Below are positions 1 through 8,085 of a DNA stretch of 64,000 nucleotides, in pieces. Each line of letters starts with the position of its first letter. Position 1 is the stretch's first letter. Below the pieces are notes generated by a model. The model was not told where the DNA came from and did no database searches. It was given only the letters and a program-made list of their open reading frames with translations. A program made the position numbers and the translations under genes. The DNA comes from Paenibacillus sp. FSL R5-0623 (GTDB taxonomy: Bacteria > Bacillota > Bacilli > Paenibacillales > Paenibacillaceae), in the NCBI RefSeq assembly GCF_037974265.1, contig NZ_CP150233.1, forward strand, positions 3,100,001-3,164,000, given 5' to 3'.

Positions 1-197
1 ATACGGGTGCAGAATATGGCAAGCCAGTCACGATTGGCAATAATGTATGGATTGGTGGTAGAGCCGTTATTAATCCAGGGGTTACCATTGGAGACAACGT
101 GGTCATTGCTTCTGGGTCTGTGGTTACAAAGGATGTTCCCGATAATATGATCGTGGGCGGCAACCCTGCTAGAATCATTAGAGAGATTGAGCTTTAG
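1..197 (+). CDS. Maltose/galactoside O-acetyltransferase, C-terminal part (cut by window edge)
   Basis: Only the last 64 codons are present, in the frame starting at base 3. They show left-handed beta-helix hexapeptide repeats ([17 protein letters not shown]) and the ending VVGGNPA-like [14 protein letters not shown] that is typical of Maa/LacA/NodL acetyltransferases, which transfer acetyl from acetyl-CoA to sugar hydroxyls. The active-site half lies outside the window, so substrate cannot be judged. A second, headless copy of the same family follows after 14 bases, so this gene is the probable intact member of the pair. Confidence 0.85.
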   Translation, partial: TGAEYGKPVTIGNNVWIGGRAVINPGVTIGDNVVIASGSVVTKDVPDNMIVGGNPARIIREIEL

Positions 198-211
198 TTT
201 ATTTTAGATAG

Positions 212-691
212 AAGATCAATGAAAGAGAAGCGTTAATCAAGAAACTGCTGGGGAAAACGACGGATCGTTTCCTGATTGAACAGCCATTTGTATGTGATTA
301 CGGCTATAATATTGAAATTGGTGAGAACTTCTATAGCAATCATAATATTGTCATGCTGGATGGAGGCAAAATCAGTTTTGGAGATAACGTTTTTGTTGCT
401 CCCAATTGCGGATTTTATACAGCAGGCCACCCTTACGATGTTGAGCAGCGCAATGAAGGTCTGGAGATCGTTGGACCCATCACGGTGGGCAATAATGTGT
501 GGATCGGTGGCGGTGTGACAGTTCTTGCCGGTGTGACGATTGGGGATAATACGATCATCGGTGCAGGGAGCGTAGTGACCAAGAGTATACCGTCTGGTGT
601 GATTGCTGCGGGTAATCCTTGCAGGGTCATTCGCAAGATAACGGAAGAAGACAAAACAAAGTACAGCAGGGATGTAGTGAAGAACATCTAG
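212..691 (+). pseudogene. N-terminally truncated maltose O-acetyltransferase copy
   Basis: The open frame begins right after a TAG at 209-211 and reads INEREALIKKLLG, CDYGYNIEIGENF, then hexapeptide repeats VTVGNN-like, VTIGDN and the ending GVIAAGNPCRVIRKI. It aligns to the family from about residue 40 on, so the N-terminal Mac domain is missing. No ATG, GTG or TTG occurs in frame before the ATG at 353, which is inside the beta-helix and too late for a working enzyme; no ribosome binding site precedes it well. The short distance to the upstream copy suggests a tandem duplication that lost the head of the second gene. A non-standard start or translational coupling cannot be excluded. Confidence 0.7.
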
Positions 692-739
692 TGAAGAATA
701 AATAAATAGTGAACAACGTGATAGCAGCTAATGAGAATG

Positions 740-769
740 CCCGATGTATATCATCGGGTGTTTCTTTTT
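740..769 (+). terminator. Intrinsic terminator after the acetyltransferase pair
   Basis: CCCGATG (740-746) pairs with CATCGGG (752-758) across a 5-base loop, followed by a T-rich tract to 769. Confidence 0.75.
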
Positions 770-785
770 GCAAATAAAAATAAAA

Positions 786-853
786 TCCCCCAGACAGAAA
801 ACATGCCAAGGTATCGTATAACCGACACTTTTTCATGTGATTTGTCTGAGGGA
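786..853. other. Long imperfect inverted repeat between convergent genes
   Basis: The left arm TCCCCCAGACAG..ACATG (786-804) is complementary to the right arm CATG..TTTGTCTGAGGGA (834-853), with about 30 bases between them. It lies between the convergent acetyltransferase copy and bglA-like gene and could terminate bglA transcription or be a small palindromic element. Not recognised as a named family. Confidence 0.5.
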
Positions 854-880
854 TAGAAGAATGTATCTGTTACATTTGCT

Positions 881-909
881 TAAAGTTCCTTAAAGTTCCT
901 TAAAGTTCC

Positions 910-910
<1 letters not shown>
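881..910. repeat. Three tandem 10-bp units abutting a stop codon
   Basis: TAAAGTTCCT occurs three times head to tail, the last ending at the stop codon of the GH1 gene (read on the minus strand). Each unit contains a TAA for the minus-strand frame, so repeat expansion leaves the protein end unchanged. Confidence 0.8.
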
Positions 911-2436
<1,526 letters not shown>

Positions 2437-2475
2437 TTACTTTTGACCTCAAATTAAGGCATACTATTATTCTAA

Positions 2476-2660
2476 ATAAGTTCAACTAAAATTTACACGA
2501 AAACGGAGAGGACAGAAATAACCAGAAGAAGCGAAGCGGTCGCCTTTATCCCCGGATTTTCCCTTTTAGATAAGGGAATCAAAAAAATCTGGGGATAACA
2601 GCGATCGGAAGGTTGTTCTGTCATCGAAGTACCAGTGTAAATAATCTTAGTTGAACTTAT
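2476..2660. repeat. Structured inverted-repeat element, copy 1
   Basis: About 185 bp bounded by ATAAGTTCAACTAA and its near-complement. Nested complementary blocks run inward: TTTACAC/GTGTAAA, GACAGAA/TTCTGTC, TTATCCCCGGATTT/AAATCTGGGGATAA, and an inner hairpin TTCCCTT/AAGGGAA. A second copy lies at 39660-39825; 36 consecutive bases are identical (2591-2626 and 39762-39797). No transposase is encoded. It sits between divergent bglA and lacI genes. Could be a MITE-like palindrome or a repeated structured RNA. Confidence 0.8.
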
Positions 2661-2689
2661 ATAGTTCGTTAGCAAGAAGGGAGTCTCCG

Positions 2690-3658
2690 ATGTCCAAGTT
2701 TGATGAAATAATGAAGCGGTCCGGTTACTCAAAAGCGACTGTGTCACGCGTGATTAATCATTCTCCGCATGTTAGTGATGAAGCAAGACAAATCATAACG
2801 GATATTATGAAACAGTTGAATTATATTCCCAACCGGAATGCAATATCGTTATCTACAGGGCAAACAAAGCAGATTGGAATTGTGACCTCTACCACAGGTG
2901 AAATCATTCTTACATTCATGAATCAATTCATTGATACAGCCATGGATTTTGGGTTTCAGACGATTATCTATACATCCCGTGGAGATCCGGAGATTGAATT
3001 GCAGGCATTCGAAGATCTGCGCAGTAAACGAGTAGATGGGCTAGTTATTATTGCTTGTGTCAATGACCCTCGGAAATTAAAGGCTTATATGGAGTATGGG
3101 CCCATTGTCTCCTGGCAGCGAATGGGGAATGACGAGATTCCGTCTGTTGCGATGGATCAGGCAGAAGGGTATAAGTTAGCTCTGGAGCATCTGGTATCAA
3201 GAGGGTACACTCGAATTGCGAATGCATTTGGCAGGGCTGAAAGTTTGAATACCCAGAGCCGACGTGAAGCCTATGAATCTTTCATGAAAAGCAGAGGGTT
3301 GCATGTATGGACTGAAGCATATCAATATTCCGTATTCAGCTCCTCCGATGGCGAAGAAGCGATGCGAAGAATGGCTGAAGGGTCAGAACTTCCGCAGGCC
3401 GTATTATGTTCAAATGATTATGCAGCCATAGGCATTCTGAGTGAAGCACGCAGACGGAATATTCAGGTACCGGAACAACTCGCAATTGTGGGGTTTGATG
3501 ATATCGAGCTTTCCCGTGTTCTCGGAATCACGACCATACACAATCCGATTGCGGAGCAAGCCACCCAGGCTTTCCATCAGTTGTGGGCCGTATTGGGTAA
3601 AATGGAGTTGCAGACCGAACAGCTGACATACCAGCTGATTGAGCGTGAGACGACTTGA
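2690..3658 (+). CDS. LacI-family transcriptional regulator
   Basis: 322 residues. The N-terminal helix-turn-helix reads SGYSKATVSRVINHSPHVS with the hinge-region YIPNRNA, followed by a periplasmic-binding-protein-like sugar domain (about residues 60-320; RVDGLVI, ASNDYAAIG-like LCSNDYAAIG, IVGFDDIELSRV). The ATG at 2690 follows AAGAAGGGAG; an upstream in-frame ATG at 2651 lies within the repeat element and is rejected. The protein starts slightly short of the usual MxTIKDVA lead-in. Divergent orientation to the GH1 gene suggests it represses that gene and responds to a (phospho-)beta-glucoside; the ligand is inferred only from the neighbour. Confidence 0.88.
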   Translation: MSKFDEIMKRSGYSKATVSRVINHSPHVSDEARQIITDIMKQLNYIPNRNAISLSTGQTKQIGIVTSTTGEIILTFMNQFIDTAMDFGFQTIIYTSRGDPEIELQAFEDLRSKRVDGLVIIACVNDPRKLKAYMEYGPIVSWQRMGNDEIPSVAMDQAEGYKLALEHLVSRGYTRIANAFGRAESLNTQSRREAYESFMKSRGLHVWTEAYQYSVFSSSDGEEAMRRMAEGSELPQAVLCSNDYAAIGILSEARRRNIQVPEQLAIVGFDDIELSRVLGITTIHNPIAEQATQAFHQLWAVLGKMELQTEQLTYQLIERETT

Positions 3659-3853
3659 ATCTATAAGACCTGATGTGGGAATCTGGTTTTATGGATTCAA
3701 TAATTATTCAAATTTGAAGCATCTTCGAGTCAAACTCATACGTTATACTGAAGATGTGCTTTAGAACGACATATCTGTACAGAGATGTCGCTGAGGTTTT
3801 TGTATCATGTTACAAGTTACATATTTCACAAACGATTAGCGGGAAAGGTGAGA

Positions 3854-4156
3854 ATGGACTTTATGAAGACAGTGACAGGCCGATTCAGAATTGCGGGCAT
3901 ATGGGAGGGTGTATCCTTACTTCTATTGATTTTTATTGCTATGCCTCTGAAATATTTTGCAGATATCTCTTCCGCTGTAGCCGTAATGGGCATGATTCAT
4001 GGTATTTTGTTTCCTTTGTACCTTATTGCGCTTGTTCACTTGGCTCTGGTCAAAAAGTGGAAGATAACGCGCTGGCTGATGGGTGGACTCGCGGGTCTAT
4101 TGCCGTTTGGAACTTTTGTATTTGAATCTTATCTTCGGAAGAGAAATTGGAAATAA
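3854..4156 (+). CDS. DUF3817 family small membrane protein
   Basis: 100 residues with three predicted membrane segments (GVSLLLLIFIAMPLKYF, GMIHGILFPLYLIALVHLAL, and GGLAGLLPFGTFVFE). The pattern FRxxGxxEGxSxLxL..MPLKY near the start and HGxLFxLYxxA in the middle is the hallmark of DUF3817 integral membrane proteins (YdzA-like), whose function is unknown. The ATG at 3854 follows AAAGGTG; longer in-frame openings start at 3785 without a ribosome site. A second open frame (3754-4125) in another phase is judged spurious. Monocistronic. Confidence 0.8.
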   Translation: MDFMKTVTGRFRIAGIWEGVSLLLLIFIAMPLKYFADISSAVAVMGMIHGILFPLYLIALVHLALVKKWKITRWLMGGLAGLLPFGTFVFESYLRKRNWK

Positions 4157-4178
4157 AGATCAATAAGAATAAATGAAA

Positions 4179-4218
4179 GCAGGCGACTAATTCAGATGTT
4201 ATCCGAATTGTCGCCTGT
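4179..4218. terminator. Bidirectional terminator between convergent genes
   Basis: CAGGCGAC (4180-4187) and AATTC pair with GAATT and GTCGCCTG (4210-4217). It sits between the DUF3817 gene and the minus-strand small secreted peptide gene and can serve both. Confidence 0.7.
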
Positions 4219-4235
4219 TACTTTCTGTACAAGTA

Positions 4236-4373
4236 CTACTTTACTGTGCCTTGCTGACGATCAGACAGCAGGCTTACGTCAAAATCGCCAGAGGCATTTG
4301 ACACAGGTGCATACGCCGAGAAGGAAGTAACAACTACCAGGGCAGTGAACAGAAATACGAATGATTTTTTCAT
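4236..4373 (-). CDS. Small secreted peptide precursor (45 residues), unknown
   Basis: A 45-codon gene starting ATG at 4373 with AAGAGG upstream. The product has a signal peptide (MKKSFVFLFTALVVVTSFSA) with a possible cleavage near AYA-P or SNA-S, leaving a short hydrophilic tail ending SLLSDRQQGTVK. Size and layout resemble Phr-type signalling propeptides of Bacillales, but no Rap/TPR gene is next to it, so the signalling idea is weak. It is bounded by the bidirectional terminator, so it appears to be its own transcript. Longer in-frame start at 4424 lacks a ribosome site. Confidence 0.6.
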   Translation of the reverse strand: MKKSFVFLFTALVVVTSFSAYAPVSNASGDFDVSLLSDRQQGTVK

Positions 4374-4492
4374 ACCATAACCTCTTTCATATGGGGATAT
4401 ATTCCATTTGATTCTAACGCACATAGGTTATACTTGAAAAGAAAAAGTTTAAAATGAGCAAGCTATTGAATGACTGAAAGGATTGAGCTTCT

Positions 4493-4837
4493 ATGAAAGA
4501 TATTCATGAGTTAACATCCATAGAAATGGTTGAAGAAGCTATTCAACAACATGAATTGGTTTTTTTGTATGTATCTCGTCCAGAGTGCAGTGTATGTCAC
4601 GCTTTACTCCCCAAGATCAGGACGTTGCTTGAACCCTATCCAACAGTATACCTGGGTCACATGAATGCTAATGAAGTGGAAGAGGTTGCATCCAAGTTTC
4701 TTGTTTTCACCGTTCCAACAATGATCATGCTTGTGGAGCAGAAGGAATATATTCGAGCGGATCGTTTTGTTCGCTTGGAACGTCTGGAAGAGCAGCTGCA
4801 ACAGATTCACTCCATGTATATCCAGGATGAGGAATAG
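4493..4837 (+). CDS. Thioredoxin-like protein, CxxC
   Basis: 114 residues with a thioredoxin fold: strand VFLYVSRPEC, redox motif CSVC at about residues 28-31, and the cis-proline loop FTVPTMIML. This resembles YbbN/YtpP-type cytosolic thioredoxin-like proteins, which reduce disulfides or act as redox adaptors. No signal peptide, so cytoplasmic. The start follows GAAAGGA with an 11-base gap. Stand-alone gene with its own terminator. The CSVC dipeptide differs from the classic CGPC, so redox potential and partner are unknown. Confidence 0.82.
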   Translation: MKDIHELTSIEMVEEAIQQHELVFLYVSRPECSVCHALLPKIRTLLEPYPTVYLGHMNANEVEEVASKFLVFTVPTMIMLVEQKEYIRADRFVRLERLEEQLQQIHSMYIQDEE

Positions 4838-4853
4838 AAGCTAAAGCTTCATG

Positions 4854-4884
4854 AACGGCGGCTCATACATAAGCCGTTTTTTTT
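4854..4884 (+). terminator. Terminator of the thioredoxin-like gene
   Basis: AACG-GCGGCT pairs with AGCC-GTT around a CATACATA loop and is followed by eight T residues. Confidence 0.7.
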
Positions 4885-4953
4885 GCGCCCGGAGTGACAT
4901 ATAGCTATGAATAAAGTACATGATGCCTGAACTCACAAATTAAAGTGTTGCCA

Positions 4954-4967
4954 TGAAAACGGTTTTA
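4954..4967. promoter_or_regulatory. cre-like site upstream of LacI gene
   Basis: TGAAAACGGTTTTA departs from the CcpA consensus TGNAARCGNWWWCA at one main position. It precedes the perfect palindrome at 4983 and may be a catabolite repression site or a second, degenerate operator for the adjacent LacI protein. Confidence 0.4.
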
Positions 4968-4982
4968 TGATAATTTAAACAT

Positions 4983-5000
4983 TATAAAAACGTTTTTATA
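4983..5000. promoter_or_regulatory. Perfect 18-bp palindromic operator (autoregulatory)
   Basis: TATAAAAACGTTTTTATA lies 18 bases before the LacI start codon. The same core recurs at 6109-6124 upstream of the transporter operon, which argues that the LacI protein between them binds both. Confidence 0.75.
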
Positions 5001-5017
5001 GTAAAGGAACAAAACTT

Positions 5018-6040
5018 ATGGCTAAGATAACGATTAAAGATGTAGCAAGGGAAGCGGGCGTATCCATATCTACGGTCTCCAACGCCTTAAATGGTGTAGA
5101 TGTCTTGAACCCGGAGACGAAATCACATGTTCTTAAGGTGGCAGAGCGTTTAAATTATGTGCCCAATCTGAACGGCAAGCTGTTGAAGTCCGGTCAAACC
5201 AAAATGCTCGGTTTTTTCACTACAAGTGTATCGGGTCCGTATTTCTATAAGCTGGTTGAGTCAATGTCTCGCGAATGTGATCGTCTTGGGTACGGGCTGA
5301 ATGTATTTGTGACCAAGGATAAACACGTTATTATGAGTAATATTCTGGGTCGGCGGGTGGACGGTGTCATTATCTACGAAGAGCTTCGGATCGATGAGCA
5401 AGATATTATCGCTATGGAGAAAGACAAGATCAAGGCGGTTTTTCTGGATCGGGTCTATCAGAGTGATACGATGGGAAGTGTCATTTTTGACTCGTTTGTG
5501 GCGGCTTATGAAGCAACCAAGTATTTAATTGGGCTGGGGCACAAGAAAATTGCTTATATTTCGGGTGTGGACACGATGTTTGACAGTGTGCAGCGTAGAG
5601 ACGGCTATTTGGCTGCCTTGCATGAATACCAGCTTCCAATCGATGAAGATTACATTATACAAGGGTATTTTGAGGAGGAGAGCACGTATAGTGCGATAAA
5701 ATCTTTTCTTCATTTACACCCGGGCAAGCGGCCTGATGCATTTCTTGCAGGGAATGACTTGAGTGCAATTGGCTGTATGCATGCGTTGAAGTCTGAGGGT
5801 TTTGAAGTGCCTCAAGATGTTAGTGTCGTGGGTTTTGACGATATTGATATCGCACAGTATTTTTCTCCACCGCTTACAACGGTAAGAAATCAAATTGCAA
5901 GACAGGGTATCCTGGCCATCAATCAACTGGTGGGTATGATCAAGGAGAAAGAACAAGGGGCTGCGCAAAAATTGGCGGGTGAGCTGGTGGTGAGAGGTTC
6001 AAGCCATGTGAAGGTCGACCGGAAAGACTACCGTACATAA
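5018..6040 (+). CDS. LacI-family regulator of the GH30/ABC operon
   Basis: 340 residues. N-terminal helix-turn-helix MAKITIKDVAREAGVSIST-VSNAL, hinge YVPNLNGK, then a periplasmic-binding-type effector domain with GRRVDGVIIYEE, FLAGNDLSAIG and VVGFDDIDIAQYF. It lies directly upstream of and co-oriented with two permeases, a binding protein and a GH30 enzyme. Identical palindromes stand before this gene (4983) and before the permease operon (6109), so it likely represses itself and the operon until a sugar is present. The effector is unknown. Start ATG 5018 is set by TAAAGGAAC upstream. Confidence 0.92.
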   Translation: MAKITIKDVAREAGVSISTVSNALNGVDVLNPETKSHVLKVAERLNYVPNLNGKLLKSGQTKMLGFFTTSVSGPYFYKLVESMSRECDRLGYGLNVFVTKDKHVIMSNILGRRVDGVIIYEELRIDEQDIIAMEKDKIKAVFLDRVYQSDTMGSVIFDSFVAAYEATKYLIGLGHKKIAYISGVDTMFDSVQRRDGYLAALHEYQLPIDEDYIIQGYFEEESTYSAIKSFLHLHPGKRPDAFLAGNDLSAIGCMHALKSEGFEVPQDVSVVGFDDIDIAQYFSPPLTTVRNQIARQGILAINQLVGMIKEKEQGAAQKLAGELVVRGSSHVKVDRKDYRT

Positions 6041-6070
6041 GTTGATTCAGCTTCTTCTCCGGTCTTTTTT
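6017..6070 (+). terminator. Possible terminator overlapping the end of the LacI gene
   Basis: GACCGGA (6017-6023, inside the coding end) can pair with TCCGGTC (6058-6064) before six T residues, with a loop of about 34 bases. The long loop makes this weak. It would separate the regulator from the operon, which has its own operator. Confidence 0.35.
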
Positions 6071-6108
6071 TACATAAATATAAATAAAGGGGTTTTTTAT
6101 GTCGAAAA

Positions 6109-6124
6109 ATAAAAACGTTTTTAT
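6109..6124. promoter_or_regulatory. Palindromic operator before the permease operon
   Basis: ATAAAAACGTTTTTAT, a perfect 16-bp palindrome, sits about 30 bases before the first permease start and matches the core of the site at 4983-5000. Confidence 0.75.
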
Positions 6125-6155
6125 AAACATGCATGATGGAGAGGAGTAAAAAAAC

Positions 6156-7145
6156 GTGGATAAATTAGCCGTAGAGACATCAACCGGTAAAAATGCGATC
6201 AGTCCCAATGGGAAGAAACCCATCGGACAACGGATCAAAGAATTCATAGTCGATTATCGGAGACAATGGGAGATTCAATCGATGATTATCCCGGGCATTA
6301 TCTTTATGATTATTTTCTGTTATATCCCGATTTACGGTTTGACAATTGCCTTCAAAAATTACACGGTCATTGATACGCTGGCTACCGCTCCTTGGGTAGG
6401 GCTGGATAATTTCAGAATCATTTTATCAGACAAATACTTCTGGGATGCGGTCGTGAATACGCTGGGGATCAGTTTTCTGAAACTGGGTATCGGGTTCGTT
6501 ATTCCCATAATTCTCGCGATCATGATCTACGAGTTAAACAGCGGACGATTCAAGAAGTTTGTGCAAACGGTTTCATATTTGCCCCACTTTTTGTCCTGGA
6601 TTGTACTTGGGGGAATGCTGATCACCTGGTTTTCAACAACGGGCTTATTTAATCAGTTGTTACTTAGCCTGGGAGTAATCTCGCAACCGCAGAACATCTT
6701 GCTGGATGCAGGCAAGTATTGGTGGATTGCTACGTTATCGGATATTTGGAAAGAAGCAGGTTGGGGAACGATTCTGTATCTGGCAATCATGGCAAAGATT
6801 GATCCTACGTATTATGAAGCGGCCAAAATCGATGGTGCAAGCCGTCTCAGACAGATCTGGAATATCACATTGCCTAACATGAAATCAATTATAAGCCTAA
6901 ATCTGATTCTAACTGTAAGCGGTTTATTAGGGTCGAATCTGGATCAAACGCTGGTTCTCATGAACTCCCAGAACCGCGACAAAGCGGAAGTCATCAACTC
7001 GTACGTGTATCGTATGGGGATGTCTCAGGGTGACTTTTCATATGCAACGGCCGTTGGCTTGGGTGTCTCCATCATCTCTGTCATTTTACTCGTCACGGCA
7101 AACAAAATCACAAGCAAATTAAACGATAATCAATCTGTGTTGTAG
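6156..7145 (+). CDS. Carbohydrate ABC transporter permease, LplB type
   Basis: 329 residues, six predicted membrane segments. The EAA loop that docks the ATPase is visible as YYEAAKIDGASRLRQIW (about residues 218-234). Family features of LplB/YtcP-type permeases: SMIIPGIIFMIIFCYIPIYG lead-in and PxFLSWIVLGGM region. GTG start at 6156 is fixed by GGAGAGGAG 10 bases upstream. First gene of an operon (permease, permease, binding protein, GH30), under the LacI operator at 6109. No ATPase gene is nearby; such systems usually share an MsmK-like ATPase encoded elsewhere. Substrate is not readable, though the GH30 gene suggests a beta-linked glucoside. Confidence 0.92.
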   Translation: MDKLAVETSTGKNAISPNGKKPIGQRIKEFIVDYRRQWEIQSMIIPGIIFMIIFCYIPIYGLTIAFKNYTVIDTLATAPWVGLDNFRIILSDKYFWDAVVNTLGISFLKLGIGFVIPIILAIMIYELNSGRFKKFVQTVSYLPHFLSWIVLGGMLITWFSTTGLFNQLLLSLGVISQPQNILLDAGKYWWIATLSDIWKEAGWGTILYLAIMAKIDPTYYEAAKIDGASRLRQIWNITLPNMKSIISLNLILTVSGLLGSNLDQTLVLMNSQNRDKAEVINSYVYRMGMSQGDFSYATAVGLGVSIISVILLVTANKITSKLNDNQSVL

Positions 7146-7160
7146 AAGGAGGTAGCCCGC

Positions 7161-8048
7161 GTGAATGGAAAGGTGGCAAAAGAAGATCTCGATAGTCGGA
7201 TCTTTGATACCTTAAATATGATTTTGTTAATCATCTGTACGATCGTTATTCTGGTCCCGCTCTGGAATGTCATCATCTCTTCCTTTAGTTCAGGCAAAGC
7301 GCTGGCGGAAGGTGGATTCATCTTCTGGTCACCGGAATTCTCGCTGGAGAATTACAGAGCTGTATTCAATGATCAGGGCATCTGGCAGGCCTTCTTCATA
7401 TCAGTTTCCAAAACAACGATTGGCGTTGTTACACATGTGTTCTTCTGTGCCATGGTTGGATACGGTCTGAGCAAAAAGTACATAAGAGGCCGTAAATTAT
7501 ACGTTGCCATGGGTGTTATTACCATGTTCTTCTCGGGCGGCATGATCCCGACATACCTGTTAATCAAATCACTTGGCCTGCTTAACAGCTTCTGGGTGTA
7601 CATTATTCCGGCGTTATTCAGCTTCTATGATGTCGTGATTCTGATGAATTTCTTCCGGAATGTACCGGATTCTCTGGAAGAATCGGCCAAGATTGACGGC
7701 GCAGGGGATTGGCATATTTTCCTGAAAATCTTCATTCCACTCTCCATGCCTGCCATGGCGACAATTGCGCTATTTAATGGGGTGGGGCAATGGAACGACT
7801 TCATGACAACCAAGTTATACATTACCGATCAGTCATTGTATCCACTTCAGATGATGCTGTATGAGATTATCGTTCAGTCCCAGACACAATCCATGCAAAA
7901 TGTCGGGGGTTCAGCTGTCATTGAAACAACGACCAAAGGTGTGCAGTTGGCCACGATTGTCATTACAACACTCCCTATTGTGCTGATCTATCCCATCGTT
8001 CAGAGATACTTTATCTCGGGAATGATGCTCGGAGCAGTCAAGGAATAG
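7161..8048 (+). CDS. Carbohydrate ABC transporter permease, YtcP/LplC type
   Basis: 295 residues with six predicted membrane segments and an EAA loop LEESAKIDGAGDWHIFLKI (about residues 172-190). It pairs with the preceding permease to form the membrane channel of a sugar importer. Ends in the family-typical C-terminal YPIVQRYFISGMMLGAVKE. GTG start at 7161 preceded by GAAGGAGGT, 15 bases after the upstream stop, so translation is probably coupled. Regulated with the operon by the LacI protein at 5018. Confidence 0.93.
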   Translation: MNGKVAKEDLDSRIFDTLNMILLIICTIVILVPLWNVIISSFSSGKALAEGGFIFWSPEFSLENYRAVFNDQGIWQAFFISVSKTTIGVVTHVFFCAMVGYGLSKKYIRGRKLYVAMGVITMFFSGGMIPTYLLIKSLGLLNSFWVYIIPALFSFYDVVILMNFFRNVPDSLEESAKIDGAGDWHIFLKIFIPLSMPAMATIALFNGVGQWNDFMTTKLYITDQSLYPLQMMLYEIIVQSQTQSMQNVGGSAVIETTTKGVQLATIVITTLPIVLIYPIVQRYFISGMMLGAVKE

Positions 8049-8085
8049 GAGCAACAAACACCCCATTTTGAGGAGGAACAAAAAT

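Noticed and set aside
2476..2660. Repeat as a full insertion sequence
   Set aside because: Too short and without a transposase; only a non-autonomous element or RNA is possible.
2493..2747. Minus-strand frame inside repeat copy 1 resembling one inside copy 2
   Set aside because: The resemblance comes from the shared DNA repeat; frames have different lengths and no ribosome site.
3754..4125. Alternative plus-strand frame over the DUF3817 gene
   Set aside because: Composition is not protein-like, no ribosome site, and the other frame has a clear family match.
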